Shown here piece after piece: positions 23,267-36,100 of a stretch of 64,000 bases of DNA (positions are counted from its first letter, which is position 1; each line of letters starts with the position of its first letter). The notes beneath the pieces are model-generated. The model saw only the letters and a list, made by a program, of their open reading frames with translations. It did no database searches and was not told the DNA's origin. The position numbers and the translations under genes are program-made. The stretch comes from Cenococcum geophilum 1.58 (Eukaryota; Ascomycota; Dothideomycetes; Gloniales; Gloniaceae), in contig KV748212.1 of the NCBI GenBank assembly GCA_001692895.1, positions 496,001 through 560,000 on the forward strand. Reading direction: 5' to 3'.

Positions 23267-24246
23267 GATTGATAATTTCAAGTTTTGATGTTCAGGAGAA
23301 AGATGACAATATTTGAGACAGTACAATTGTTCAATTGATAGAGTGAAAGACGATTGAAGAGGTGGATGTATTCTCAGAGTGAGCAGATATCCTCATATTT
23401 ATAAATTCCAAACGTTTTGTTGTTACCTGGCGGTCCGAGGTTTTATGAGAGCCAAGCTGTCTCACCATTGAGCTTGTAAAATCTGCTAACTCAATTAACC
23501 CCCAGCTGAACGCCAATAAACGCCTTGGTCGAAAAACATCCGAGAATATTTGAAAGTGATTCAGGAACGCGGGTACGAAGCTCGTTAGGCGTGCCATGAT
23601 TTCTTCTGCTCCATCGTCACTTGCAGTCCAATTGTGATAAGGCGGTGCTGAGGCTGCACCTGCTTTCCAGTTATTTATGTACGAAGAATAGAGGGGTGGC
23701 TTCTCCCCGCGCGGGGCTTTGGGACTCAGCTATACACTCGTATTTCAAGATTAACGACCTCTCGAATGCACGAGCCGGCGAGGCCTCTGCAGACTACTGC
23801 AGCGTCTCAGTATTTGAGGTTGAGAAGACTTGGGGCGGTGTCGAAATAGGCTTGGGAGATACAATACGCCACCAGGATCAGCGCGACTTGGCATCGTGAA
23901 CCTTTAAAGCTTGGGCAATATTTGCGTGGGGATCAATTGAACTTTCGCTTCACCATGTACGCTAAGAAAACACCAATCAGGCAACAACGCCTCTAAGAGG
24001 GGTACCTGCAGGTGATGAGATGACGGGCTGAAGAGGAATCGTGAGAGGCGGACTTGGGGGTTGCTGTGAATTGTACTGCAGATAAAGGGGTAACATGGCG
24101 GCCGCATGCTCCCCCGACCCCGCCGGATTGGAGAGAAGACTCTGTTTGGGCGCATCGGACAATTTTTCGTTTGATTCCAAAAAGTTCCGGATTCTGGAGT
24201 TGTGAGAGTAAGAACTTGAACCTCTACAGAAGGAATACCAGTAGAA
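23267..24246. other. Divergent intergenic region, ~1 kb
   Basis: It contains the promoters of the two flanking unknown genes. Open frames here (23621-23899 plus, 24290-23904 minus) lack any recognisable content. Confidence 0.5.
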
Positions 24247-25440
24247 ATGACTTCACTGTATGCTCTCCTACCCACCACCTCTCCATCCACCTAACCCCGC
24301 AGTAGGCCAACACGACTCAAAATCGACATCCGGGATAATTGGACCAAAGAAGACTCTAGACTCCAGAAAGCACAAAAAGTCCTCTCCGACCTAATCGGCT
24401 ATCAGATCCACAGTGAGCCGGAATGGCACATGCTATGGGCAGAGCTCCAACCAAACTTCCCGGATATGTCCACTTTCATCCCGAGCATCTGCGGCACAGT
24501 GACCGCCTGGTGTAACGCGCTTAGCACACTACTCGACGACGACGAAAACTCGGAATGTACAGAGCAGGTGCTGGAGGAGCTGTCAAAGACGAATGCATTG
24601 AAAATTCGACTCGAGGCACATAATATGTATATCTCAACTTCTTTGTGCACGAGAGCCGACGATTCAAGCAGGTCAGTGGCAAAGAAAGGCCAACAACCCG
24701 CTGGACACCCGACAAGAAGGCTTTCACCATCTTCCTCCCTAAAGCCGGGCCCTCATCTCCATCCACCATGGTGGGCGGCTTTAGCAGCGATTTTCTGTCC
24801 TGTTTCGAGCTGGAAGCAGCCCAACCTGTCCCACTAGCTGCCAGACCCGCCCTCCCTGACGACTCGTGGGCCGACATCGAAGTTGACAGCGCGAGCGGCA
24901 AGATAGAGACACGCGAAGAGAAGCCGTTCGCGTCGTCCGCGGCTCCGACTGCAAGTAAAACTGTTATCGATATCCTGCCCGACGTAAGCACGCTTGAGCG
25001 GCCAGAGTATCTGATGCTAAAGCCGCCTTATCATCTCATCATTTCACATAGCACGTACCAGAAGGAAATCATAGTGCAATGCAGCCATCCGCCGAGCTTG
25101 AAAGTCATCGAAGGCTATTTGAAGCGTTGGACGAAACGGGATAACAACACTGTTAACCGCGTAAGCTTTCCCAGTCTCATCTACCATTCTCCGCAAATCT
25201 GGCTATTAGACTAAAAACCCCTAACAGCCTCCTGCGGTGGTGATCAAATTGCAAGAATCCCCGTTTGGGTTGGGTCTTGTCTTTGACCGGCTGCATATTA
25301 GCATGCAGAATGCGCGCATGAATTATATGCTAAGCCCTACAATGTTGCTTTCGTTTGTGGAGGGCGTGCTGGGGTATAAGCTCACGTTTGGAAATGGTGA
25401 TACTTGGACGTTCAGGAAAGAGACAGAGTTTAAGTCTTGA
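24247..25440 (+). CDS. Conserved fungal protein of unknown function, 343 aa
   Basis: Proposed exons 24247-24257, 24303-24626, 24677-25160 and 25228-25440 join in phase to 343 residues. The first exon has only 11 bases: MTSL continues RPTRLKIDIRDNWTKED. The second intron (50 bp, GTATAT..GTCAG) is the least certain. The last exon reads PPAVVIKLQESPFGLGLVFD and ends FRKETEFKS. No known domain. A helical N-terminal half, a Pro/Ser-rich middle (residues 150-210) and a compact C-terminal half with a hydrophobic strand pattern are visible. No signal peptide or membrane segment. I cannot name a function. Confidence 0.65.
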
Positions 25441-25693
25441 AATGTAACAAAGCAGAGAAAACTGGGTGAAAGAGTGCGAGAAGAGATAAAAAGGGAGAAC
25501 TTATTAAGTTCAAATGTATCATCGTTTCATTGATTGGCTATTTATTCGTTAATTTAGCTCATCGAAGTCCTCCAGATTGGCGTAAAGCGCTGAAGAGTCA
25601 TACAGGTATTCCAACTATATCCAGCCTTCATGATCCCAAATACACGTAAAATTGTCCGACGAGCTTGTCAATTTAAATTCTGCGGTTCAATAT

Positions 25694-26494
25694 CTAGCAT
25701 GTATTCAACATGCTGGTCAAAGCGCTCTTTTCGGCTGATGTAATGGTCAAGCTATACACCGACTTGACCTTAACCCACATCTTGGCATATGTGCAGTAGT
25801 ACAAAGCTGACATGGTCATAACATGATTAGTTTATCATCTTCAATATTTAATCGGATGTGAAAGGGCGGTATACACTTACTCAATGGCGGCTTCCAGTCC
25901 TCAGGGCCCGAATCACCCTTTGATACATTGATGCTATCGGTCACGGCAAGTAACTGCGGATTGGTCAAGTCATTGGCGAAAGCTCGACGCCGAGCAGTGG
26001 TCCAAGATGCGGCGCCAGACTAGATTCAGGTCAGTTCAAGGTTAGGAAGCATTTAACAGGAGAGCAAGCACACCTTCCAGGCGTTCGATAGCGGAACAAG
26101 ATGATCGATATCAACATCACTTGCCGCAGTCCAGGTGGCGCCATCGTATGGACTGTACCACGAACCACTAGTAGCAGCGCAGGAGGAGCTTTGGACCACG
26201 TTGGTGCCATCGCGCTTCAGGACAACCTCACGAGTATTGCAGGTTCTAGTCGGTTAGTTTTGCATTGTAGTTTGGGGGGCAGGGATATTACCCGCTCTGG
26301 GTGATCCAGTGAGGAAATAAAGCTCGGGAGTAGCCATCTTGCGATCCTTGAGTTGCAACAGTCAATGAGGCCAGCTCGCTCTTGGCGGTTGAGGCTGACG
26401 GGACGCCTGGTGGAGAAGGTGCGGGAGCGGGAGCGGCAAGGGCGTGGACAAGAGGTGTGGCGGTAAGGAAGCTGAAGACCATGAGGGCCTTCAT
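25694..26494 (-). CDS. Secreted HNH nuclease-like protein (DUF1524/GmrSD C-terminal type)
   Basis: Four exons, 26494-26292, 26245-26074, 26019-25881 and 25806-25694, give 208 residues; all junctions are in phase and all introns are 46-74 bp. The signal peptide (MKALMVFSFLTATPLVHALA) is followed by a Pro/Ala spacer. The nuclease core has DIDHLVPL (Asp115-His116), FANDLTNPQLL and NVSKGDSGPEDWKPP, the arrangement of the beta-beta-alpha-metal HNH fold, and a C-terminal helix ending MLNTC. Cysteines in the mature part suggest disulphides. Small secreted proteins of this kind are common in moulds; extracellular DNA/RNA degradation or a role toward other microbes is inferred. The separate exons explain why no long ORF is seen. 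Confidence 0.88.
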
Positions 26495-28221
26495 CTTCGC
26501 TCAAGGTGCAGATAGATATCCTGATTAGAAGAAGGTATGAGATGTCCCTGAGAGCACTGAGGGAATCGCTCGTTGCAATCTATGCCGCCTCTTAAGTAAA
26601 CATGATGCCAAGAGGAGCGCACAAAGTGCCAAGGCCCAGTGTTTATGACCACTGAGTTGAGCCGCTTCATTGGGTTTCGGGGAGGAATGAATAGCTTGGC
26701 AATGTCGTTGGACGGGGACGGATGGGTAGAAGATGAGAAAGGAGGACTTGGTGAACGGCACGCTGCGGGGGAATCACTTATCATTCGCTCCGGGGCAGGC
26801 TGTCCAAGAGTTAGCGACGCCGTCAGCTTCGCTACCAAGAGGCTGATAACGTAAGCAGTCATCGAGCTTGTAGAGTTGTGATAGCCTTGGTGGTAAGATT
26901 TAGTAGTAAGTTAAAGCTTCTAGTGGAAGTCAAGGATGTTTAGATCTGCGGCTAAGATCCGATTAGTTAATTATTCGCTAAGCAATAGAAATCTCTCGCT
27001 TAGCTACAGTAAATAAAGCATTTCCCCTAATATCCCTCCCACCCGCCGTAAACCCGTTCCCCCGTGTTAAAATTTACTATTTCATTACCTATATATAATG
27101 TAACGTATACTGCATTTTGAAGATAGTCCTGGAAGAGTTCTCTATACACGTTTCCTGCTTATATAAGCAGACTCCCTTTGTTCCTTTTTTAGTTTGTTTC
27201 CATAGCAATCACTTACTAATTGCTACACCATATAGGCCTAAAGGCCTATATGCGTCGTAGTTAGATTTCATTCTAATATCATTTAGTTTATTACATTTCA
27301 CGCGTTAGCCAGGCAGTAGAACTTCTTCCTACTTCTCCTTATTAAATTCATAATCCACGTGTTACTTAACTCCTTTAGTACCATGTAGGGCTTATAAATT
27401 AACTACTTCCTCCCCTCTTCTAATTAGGGCGGTTAAGATAATTCTATATCGCGAGAGCCTCCTCTAGCTAATTCGAACTACGGCTATATCTTTCCTATAA
27501 TCTCTACCTAATAATATACGGCAAGCTTACTAGTGGTCGATTCAGGTTGAATTTAGCCTATTACCCTATCCTTGTTCTTATTCCGGTTGTACTACTACCC
27601 CCGTTTCAGTTACATACCCCCCCTCCCTTTCCTATTCCAGACACCTACCTCATGTATAAATAGCTTCTTTTCTTCATAGTTGAATAGACAGAGTCCTCAT
27701 TCTTTACTTACTCATTGGTGCACGGACCACCGATCGACAGTTATGCACAGCTTCTGATCTATAGCTTTAACTTTAACGAGCGGAAACGGCGTAGTTGATG
27801 ATATCCCGTGGTTTGTATGATTGATTCCTGGGAAATACACGGCTTTGATAGAGTTTAGCTCCTAAGGAATGCCTGAAAACTATCTTCAACGCAGTTCTCA
27901 GGGATTTCAATCTAATTAACATGACTGCAGATGTTGTACAATTCAGAAGCCTTACCTAGCTCATAGAAATCCAGGGAAGCCAGCAGATATTTCTCATTGA
28001 AGCATCAAGCTTGTTATTGAAGAGGAAATGTGTGGAGATTGGATAGGCTCAGTTCAGTACCCTTGAATATTATTCTTGAAAGTAACATTGTAGCTGTAGT
28101 GATGCACCTATAAAATTTACAGGATCTGCACCCGTCTAGAAAGACCGACTTTCTCCACGGCCGGATTCTGCATCTCTTCAAAAAGAGGATCCAGTTGATG
28201 GTCCCATTTGATAAGCTTAAT
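26495..28221. other. 1.7-kb gene-free, partly RIP-like region
   Basis: The left 400 bp hold the HNH gene promoter. 26.9-27.6 kb is AT-rich with TpA excess and no open frame, probably old transposon DNA. An LTR-like fragment lies at 27590-27739. The right 480 bp precede the 3' end of the Drn1-like gene. Confidence 0.55.
27590..27739 (+). repeat. LTR-like fragment, copy 1
   Basis: This shares with 60690-60840 the ordered blocks CTCATGTATAWATAG (TATA-like), AATAGACAGAGTCCTCATTC and GGTGCACGGAC, and the terminal TCGACA. The order of a TATA box, a transcribed R-like part and a CA end fits the 3' half of a retrotransposon LTR. No internal retrotransposon sequence is next to it, so it may be a solo LTR. 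Confidence 0.6.
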
Positions 28222-30017
28222 TTATTCTTCTAGGGAAAAGTCGTATTCTTTAAAGGCAGCCTTGAACGCCTCCGCATCTGCAACCTCCTCGTCTTGAGTC
28301 TGTCCACAATCATGCCAATCGATACGCTTCTCTAAACCTAGTAATTTTGCAAGCACTCGCCGCCCAAACTGGAGATCAAATCGGAATGAAGCGTCTATGG
28401 GAAGAGTGAGACTCGTGGTTTTACCATCGGCAGCTTGATCGCCATTACTACTTAGAGGATTCCAGATAAGCACTCTGAAGAAGTCGTTTGGCTCTTGTGA
28501 CCCGTCTCCGATATCCTTCTTCTCAACCGCAGGGTATTTTTGATTCTCAGCTTCGACTTTGAAAGCAGCCTCTACTAGGCCGTGACGGATAAGGTTTGCG
28601 GAAACTGGAAGGAACTGCCAGTGTGTATGTACACCGCCAGCCCGACTAACTTCCCAAGTAACCGATCCAAGGTCCGTTCCAACTAACTTTTTAATCATCC
28701 TGTGAAGTGCACTTCTATATCGGTTCATCTCCCTGAATGTGTTGTTGCGAGATTCTTCCTCGATTGATGCTAGCGTGGGCGCATGTGTCAACGGGATGAT
28801 GAGAATATGAGAAGGAAACCCAAGACTAGGGAACGTGGAAGACGTGCTAAGAGGCCCTTTGGCAGTTGTGAGATAAGAATCGTTCCCAATCGAGGTGATA
28901 AGATGAGTTGCAAGATTTGGATTTGAAAGGCAAAAGAAGCATTCAGCAGGCGTTGGCGGCGGTGCGCGCTGGCGTTTATGTGGACGTCGGTGATGGCCGT
29001 TATCCATAGAGAAGCGATATGATGATTCCTGATTGGGTAATGCAGGTCGCTTTTTCCCTGCAAATGACAAGGGCGATGCCGTTGTCCCAGATGGCACTGC
29101 TACTGGTGGAGCGGCGTTGGGGTCGAGAGAGAATGCATATATCCATTTCTGTTTCTTTGAGTTGCCGAAAGAGGCAAGGCTTATGAATCGGGTGATAGGA
29201 TATACATCTGGAGATGCCTCGGTAGGTGTGTGGAAGAATGGTTCGCGCTCATAGAATGCGTTTGGAGACGTAGAGAAATGGTATCGTGGTTTCAAAACCA
29301 TACATAGATCTGCAATGCATTGTTGATGTTCAGGCTCTCCTTCGTCAGAAGTGAAATCGACTTTAGACCCACTCCTTACACCGGCAGGCCATTGATTCGT
29401 TACAAATATGTCTGCGGTATTGGCGCCTCGCAATGCTCTTGCATCGTCCTCGCCGTATAAAGGCGGATGCTTTTCCTTTGATACCCCAGCAATTACATTA
29501 GGATCTAGTCTACCTCCTAATGCAACAATTCGAATACCTTCGGAAGTCTTGATGGTTGTGCGCTTGCCAAGAAAGTAAAGATTTGAGCAAACTTCGCCAG
29601 CAGAAGACTCGAGCTTTTGAATTATTGCTTCAGGGAGAGCATGACTGCCTAAAGCAAAATAGATTGGTAGCGGGATGCTGATTTTCTCATCAACGAGAGA
29701 TTTGACATTTGCTTGATCTTCCGGAGTGCTTGTCAAAGGATCCGCGAACAGATCGCCAACGACGAGTGTGAAAGAGAAGGCATTTTTGGCATGTAAAGTC
29801 GATATCTTACTAAAAACTGCCGGGAATTGGCCATTGACCCCGCCGACTACCAGACTGTAACTTGGTTAGAAATTACGTGCGTAATCTTTCCAGGGATTTG
29901 ATGAAGCGGATTTGGACGGCTCAGAACCAAGCTCACATATCAGCCGCCCGTAATTTCTCGCAATAATATACGAAAAGGGAACAGCGAGAATGGACAGACT
30001 TACATTTTTGAAGACAT
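28222..30017 (-). CDS. DRN1: CwfJ-domain protein (Drn1/CWF19L1-like), lariat debranching-associated
   Basis: Two exons, 30017-30004 (14 bases) and 29854-28222, give 548 residues. The tiny first exon restores MSSKILVVGGVNGQF, the start of the metallophosphatase-like N-terminal domain (ILVVGGVNGQ, LVVGDLF) found in Drn1/CWF19L1. A linker with basic HHRRPHKRQR (about 292-301) may be a nuclear localisation signal. CwfJ_C_1 begins with FFCLSNP (311-317) and contains the HIT-like VHTHWQFLPV (413-422); CwfJ_C_2 fills the end. Yeast Drn1 associates with the intron-lariat spliceosome and assists the debranching enzyme Dbr1. It is divergent from UTP20 with 149 bp between starts. Confidence 0.9.
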
Positions 30018-30166
30018 CTTGTGCTGGTTCAGCGTGTCTTCTTTCAAGTGTTTAGATTTCGTATGGTCGGAAACTTCGACGCCGAAACTCCGCGAAATCT
30101 TGGCACTGGCGACGATTTTTCGTACACTCCATTCCAGCATAAAAGCTTGACGGTCCAATTTTCACC
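30018..30166. promoter_or_regulatory. Bidirectional promoter of DRN1 and UTP20
   Basis: Only 149 bp separate the two ATGs; both transcription starts must lie here or inside the neighbouring first exon/intron. No TATA box is visible. Confidence 0.7.
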
Positions 30167-33100
30167 ATGGCGGCAATGTCGAGGGGACGTATGGAGAAGA
30201 CTCCACGAGTCAGGAGGACAAAAGGCGGCACAGCCTCTTCCCGGAAGCATTATTTCGAATCTTTCTCACAACGCATCGCAAAGCTCAATATCGACCCAGT
30301 TCGCCGAGTTCGCCGCCCTACTGCCGATGATGCAGATATTACGACGACATTTTCGTACCTCAAGACTTCTTTCAACGAATGGAGAGACCTCAACCTCTCA
30401 GAAGGCTTCACCAGTTTCGCGCGAGAGGTCGCTCCGCTGTGTGAGAGCTTGCCGCAAATCCTCCACTATGACAATCGCATCATGGACCTGTTGGTTGGGT
30501 ATATTGAGAAAGGAGATACTTGGAGTTTGGAGCCACTTCTGAGCCTTGTAGCACACTTTGCGCATGATCTTGGAGCACGGTTCGAGAAGCACTTTGCGCG
30601 GGCGGTCACTACAGTTACGCAAATAACAGCGAAGAATCAGGCTGCAGAAGTAATTGAATGGGGCTTCACATGCCTTGCTTGGTTGTTCAAATATCTCTCA
30701 AAACTGCTTGTACTGGACCTTCGGCCTCTTTTTGACCTCATGGCCCCTCTCCTTGGGAAACAAAATCAAAAGCCTTTTATTACAAGATTTGCTGCGGAAG
30801 CTTTGAGTTTCCTGGTCCGGAAAGCTGGTGCGGCTTTTCATCGGGATAAAAAACCGCTAGAGGCTATAATAAGACATATACTTGGGGATTTGGAAGAATC
30901 ATGGAGGCAGGGCAATGTGGAACAGTACGAGATGGGCCTGATGGTCCTTTTTGCGGAGTCAGTCAAGGGCATTCAACGGGGGGTACACTCCAGTGGGCAG
31001 GTTATCTTTCAGGAACTATTGACACAAACATTCAATTCGTCATTTCTGATGCCTTCCACACAACAGCCCTCACCAGCGGAGAAAGTCTTCTGTGGCGTTC
31101 TGATTACATTGATTCATCATACTAATGCAGATACATTCAAACCCCTTCTTGGGGTTATGATGGAAAACCTGCAATCAGTTGAGCTAAATTCCTCCGAGAT
31201 TATCCGTCTTTCTGCGCGACTTCTCTTTTTGGTTTCCGGTGCCAGGAAAGGTTCTCGTATTGAGGGCTGGACGCCCATACTGGAAAGACTCAACCGACTT
31301 ATAAACGTCGTCAACCAAAAGGGGAGTGCCATAAGTTCCGCTATTCCGGACGTTCTGGCTGCATTTGCTGTGGTCATCCAAAGCTGCCCTCTCGATGTTG
31401 CAATTCCTTACATTCGTCTTCTTGAGACATTTACAGGAGAACTTTGGGAAGGCCATTTCTTACCATTTTGCAATTTCTTTGCAGATCTGGGCTCCGAACG
31501 ATTTAAGAGTCTTCTGCTACCTCATTTCGAAAGGTTAGTGAACTTACCCGTGCCAACTATGAGTCACACTGAGACCGTGAACAGATTTATTTCCCTGAAA
31601 TGGGATAAATACGGAGATAAACTCTGTCTTGTGCTACCAGAGATTTCGAAACTTGGCTACATTCTAGGGCACTCCCTTCTATTTCCACAAGGATGGCAGT
31701 ATCACATAACCAAAGTGTATGAGGATCTGGCCAACACAGAATCCCATGAAAATGATGACCAGAATCTGGTTTATACTTGCAATGGGTTTTTGGCGGCTTT
31801 TCCAACATTTTCCATGGAGTCACAGCTCAAAGACAGTATATTCTCCGCCCTTACAAGAGTTCTCGACAACTTGCTCGAGTCTTCAGATCCTAGCCCCACC
31901 AGACCACGGGACCTCTTCGCCGCCGGAAATGCCTTCTCGTATCTTGCCCATGACGGTCAGCCTGCAAAGCTACGCAGGGAAGCATGGCCATTGCTATGCA
32001 AAATCTCCGCCATTTATGCAAATCGCCTCGCCTTCTGGCAAGGGCTGCTACCGTTCGTAGTGGAGAAATCACAAGAACTGGAATTGGAAGGTCTGCATAT
32101 CGAACTACTCATGAGTGCCTTGATGGCATGTCTAGGGTCTCCTTCCCACGAACTACGGCTTATAGCTCTTGAGATTATCAGCATCATCACTTCCACCATT
32201 GAAGATGAGCAAAATGATATCATTGCAACAGCTCTGTTGATTGAGCAGACCCCTCTTAACATACAGACTGCGCGCTCTATCTCTATGCACGTTAGGAAAC
32301 TTGCCTCAAGCTACAAAACCGTGCACTCGAATGGATGGTTGGCGAAAGCAATCCCCATATATTGCTTCGGACTTCTACACGTGAAATTCTCACAGGTTTG
32401 GGACGATTCTTGCGCCGCTTTGAAAGATATCTGTGAGACGAAGGAAGGTGAAAACATTGTCTCACAAATTGCTTTCAAATGGCTGAACAGCTCTGCTGAT
32501 ATTCCTTATACCACTCCATCTTCTCAACAGGAAGAAATCAAATCCACTAGAAATATCACAGAATTCGAATGCTCAAATATAGCTCACATTTCCGAGAAAG
32601 CCAGCCGCATCCAGACCTCGTTCCAAGATACTTCGCTTCGGCTAAGGATACTCTTTAACTTTCAACATCAACCAACTGCGTTTTTCACTTCTTCTAGCAG
32701 GGCCCAAGCTCTGCGTGTTTTGAACGGAATTCCCCAAATCGCCGAGAAGCACTCTCGTCTGCTAGTCCCAGTCCTACTTGACTGGGTCAACAACACAGAC
32801 ACTGGGCTAGTACAAGAGCATGAAGTTAAGGACAGGGATCAAGCCCTGGGCAGCTTCAATATAAAATGGGCACGAAAGGACCAAAAGGCCATGCTCTCCT
32901 TATTTGCACAATTTACGAATCCCAAAGTCTTATACAAGACGAACGAGGTCTATTCTGCCCTTCTTTCTCTCCTTGGAAATGGTGATGTGGAGATCCAAAA
33001 GTCAGCGCTCAAAGCAATTTTAACGTGGAAAAACGCTGGAATTAATCGCTACAAAGAGAATCTCTTCAATCTTCTCGATGACGCCAGGTTTAGGGAACAA

Positions 33101-36100
33101 ATATCCGTGTTCTTAGATGTTGGTGAGGATGACAGCGATTTACAAAAAGAACATCGTGATACATTGATGCCAATAATTCTTCGATTGCTCTACGGCAAAG
33201 TCATTACTCGTTCGGGTTCGGCGAGTGGCAGAAGAGGGCAGGAATCTAAACGCAAAGCCGTGTTCATAGCATTGACCAGATTCGGGGACGGTGCCCTCGA
33301 ACAGTTCTTACGGATTGCCTTGGGGCCTCTAGACGGAATTTTAATTATTCGAAACCAGGGCCTGAACGAAGATACGCTCCAACAGGAGTTGCTTAGCCCA
33401 AGGAAGCAAGTGGGTCTTCTCAATATGCTGGAGGATTTGCTCGAAACTCTGCAAACCACACTCGCCCCGTTTGCTACTCAGGTCGTTGATCCTCTTCTTT
33501 ATTGCTTGATCCGGGCTTCGCGCAGTGTCACCCGTGCTGTAGAGTATGATACGCCCATAGAGACTTCTGAGAATGTCCAACTCTCTCTTCTCAAGTCGAT
33601 CCGGCAAATAGGGTTCCATTCTCTTAATATATTGTTCGAAAGTTGTCCGGAGTTCTCTTGGACATCATATATCCCTGGGATTCTCGAGGAGCTGGTGGAA
33701 CCGAAGCTTGAACAACTCCCCATCGAGACAGCGCAGTCTGTCTCCGGCATTCTCCGGCTCTTTGCTGCTTGGGGAAAATCTCTCAAAACAGCTTCATTCC
33801 TAGTCGAGCACAATCAAGGCATATTACCCAAGGTTGCTGAATGTCTGGAAGTTCCTTCAGCTAAAGATGAGGTGAAACTCTTTGTGCTAAATGAGATTTT
33901 AAGAAGCATCATCAAGCTTACCACCAGCCATGATCAAGACGCACAGTCAACCTCCCACAAAGAGCAGCAGGAGAATGTTCGCAAGCACATATTACAACCT
34001 TGTGCAAATGATTTTCTTATTCACATTGGAAACCTCCTACGCAAGAGCCCTAGCAAAGATCTACTTGAGGCTGGTGTACGGAGCGTTGCAGAGCTAGCGC
34101 CTTTTGTCGAAGGATCTTCCGAATCTCGTAGCATGATTGAAATAGCGGCCTTCCTCCTGCGGCAGCCTTCCAAGAGAGTCAATCCAAGGACAAAAAGTGA
34201 TCTTTTGAGGATTCTCCATGAGTTCGTACCACGTTGTGACCGTAAGACACAGGATGAGCTATTTAACAATATTTTCGATGTGACCTGCTCTCTCTTTTCT
34301 TTCTTCCAGGACCGACCAAGTCGGACAGTTCTCAGTGATATCATAAGAGACCTTTCCGAGAGCCATGCGGATCTTCAAGAAATTTCTAATCTTTGTGAAG
34401 ATCTTAATTCCTATTCTACATCTAGACTAGGCGAACCAGATTTTGAGCGCCGCTCCAAAGCCTTCAGCACTGTTAACGAGGACAAATATCTAGCTTATTC
34501 TTCCAGGCAGTGGCAGCCACTTGTGTTCAACATGCTTTACTATATTAAGGATGCCGAGGAGCTCAGCATTAGAGCTAACGCTTCTTTTTCACTTCGCCGT
34601 TTTATTGACGCTGCCAATAGTTCAAGTGGTGTAGGAGCTGATGATTTCAAAAAAATCATCTCGCTAGCAATTCTACCCGGTCTTCAAAATGGCGTTCGCG
34701 AATCCTCAGAGCTAGTCAGAGTAGAGTACCTAACTGTACTTGCTCACCTTGTAAGAAGCTTTCCTAGCTGGCCTGTCGTGAGTGACCTGCATATCCTTCT
34801 TGCAGGAGATGATGAGGAAGCTTCATTCTTCACCAACATCCTACATATCCAGCAGCATCGGCGCTTACGCGCTCTTCGACGCCTTGCCATGGAAGCCCAG
34901 TCAGGGAAGCTAGAGAGTAGCAATATCAGTCATCTTTTCATACCCTTGTTGGAACATTTTATTTTCGACAAACCCGACGATGAAGGTGCGCACCACCTTG
35001 CAGCAGAGACGATCAGCACCATAGGCGCTTTGGCCGAATGGCTCGAATGGCCTCAGTACCGGGTTCTTCTACGGAGGTTTACGAGCTACATTCAAAGCAA
35101 AGAGGACATGGAGAAGACAATCATTAAGCTACTTAGCACCATTATGGATAGTCTTAGTCGCGCCGGACAATCTAAGGGCTATATAACGTTCGATCTAGCC
35201 AACGAAAAAACATCTTATGGTTGTACAGTCGCCAGTGGCACCGAAATGGAAATTGACGTACCCCAATCGAAGCTTTCAAAAACTCTCCCAAGCCAAGAGA
35301 AGCTTTCCGATGACCTCACTCGCAACATTTTGCCCCCACTTACGGCGTTCCTGCACAACAAGGACGAATCTACCGTCAGCCTTCGCGTTCCAATGGCAGT
35401 TGCAGTAGCCAAGATCCTCCGCATGCTACCCCCTGAAGAGTTTTCCACGCGACTGCCTCCTGTTCTAACGGATGTCTGCCATATCCTGAGAAGCAAGTCC
35501 CAGGATGCTAGAGATATGACAAGGAAAACCCTAGCTGATATCTCTGCTTTGATTGGCCCGGCATACTTTGGATTTGTCTTGAGGGAACTACGAAGTGCAT
35601 TGCAGCGTGGATATCAATTGCATGTTTTATCATTCACAGTTCATTCAATCCTCATCTCAATGGCAGCTACTTCTAAGCCCGGAGACCTCGACTATTGCCT
35701 CCGCGAAATCGTCGCAGTTATCATGGATGACATCTTTGGCGTAGCTGGTCAGGAGAAAGATGCAGAGGATTACATTAGCAAGATGAAAGAAGTAAAAAGC
35801 AGCAAGAGTTTCGACTCCATGGAGCTTATCGCGAAGAATACGACCCTCGGTCATCTTACGGAACTCATTCGGCCTACAAGGGCCTTGCTTCTCGAGAAAC
35901 TCGACTTGAAAATGGTTAAGAAAATCGACGAGCTGATCCGGCGCGTTGGGTTAGGGATACTTCATAACGAAGCTGTCAAGGACCGAAATGTGCTAGTTTT
36001 CTGTTACGAAATCATTCAAGAAGCCTACAAGGCTGGTGCAGAGCCAGACAGACCAAAGGAAGAAGATCACAGAACCAAAAGATATCTAATCAACATGNAA

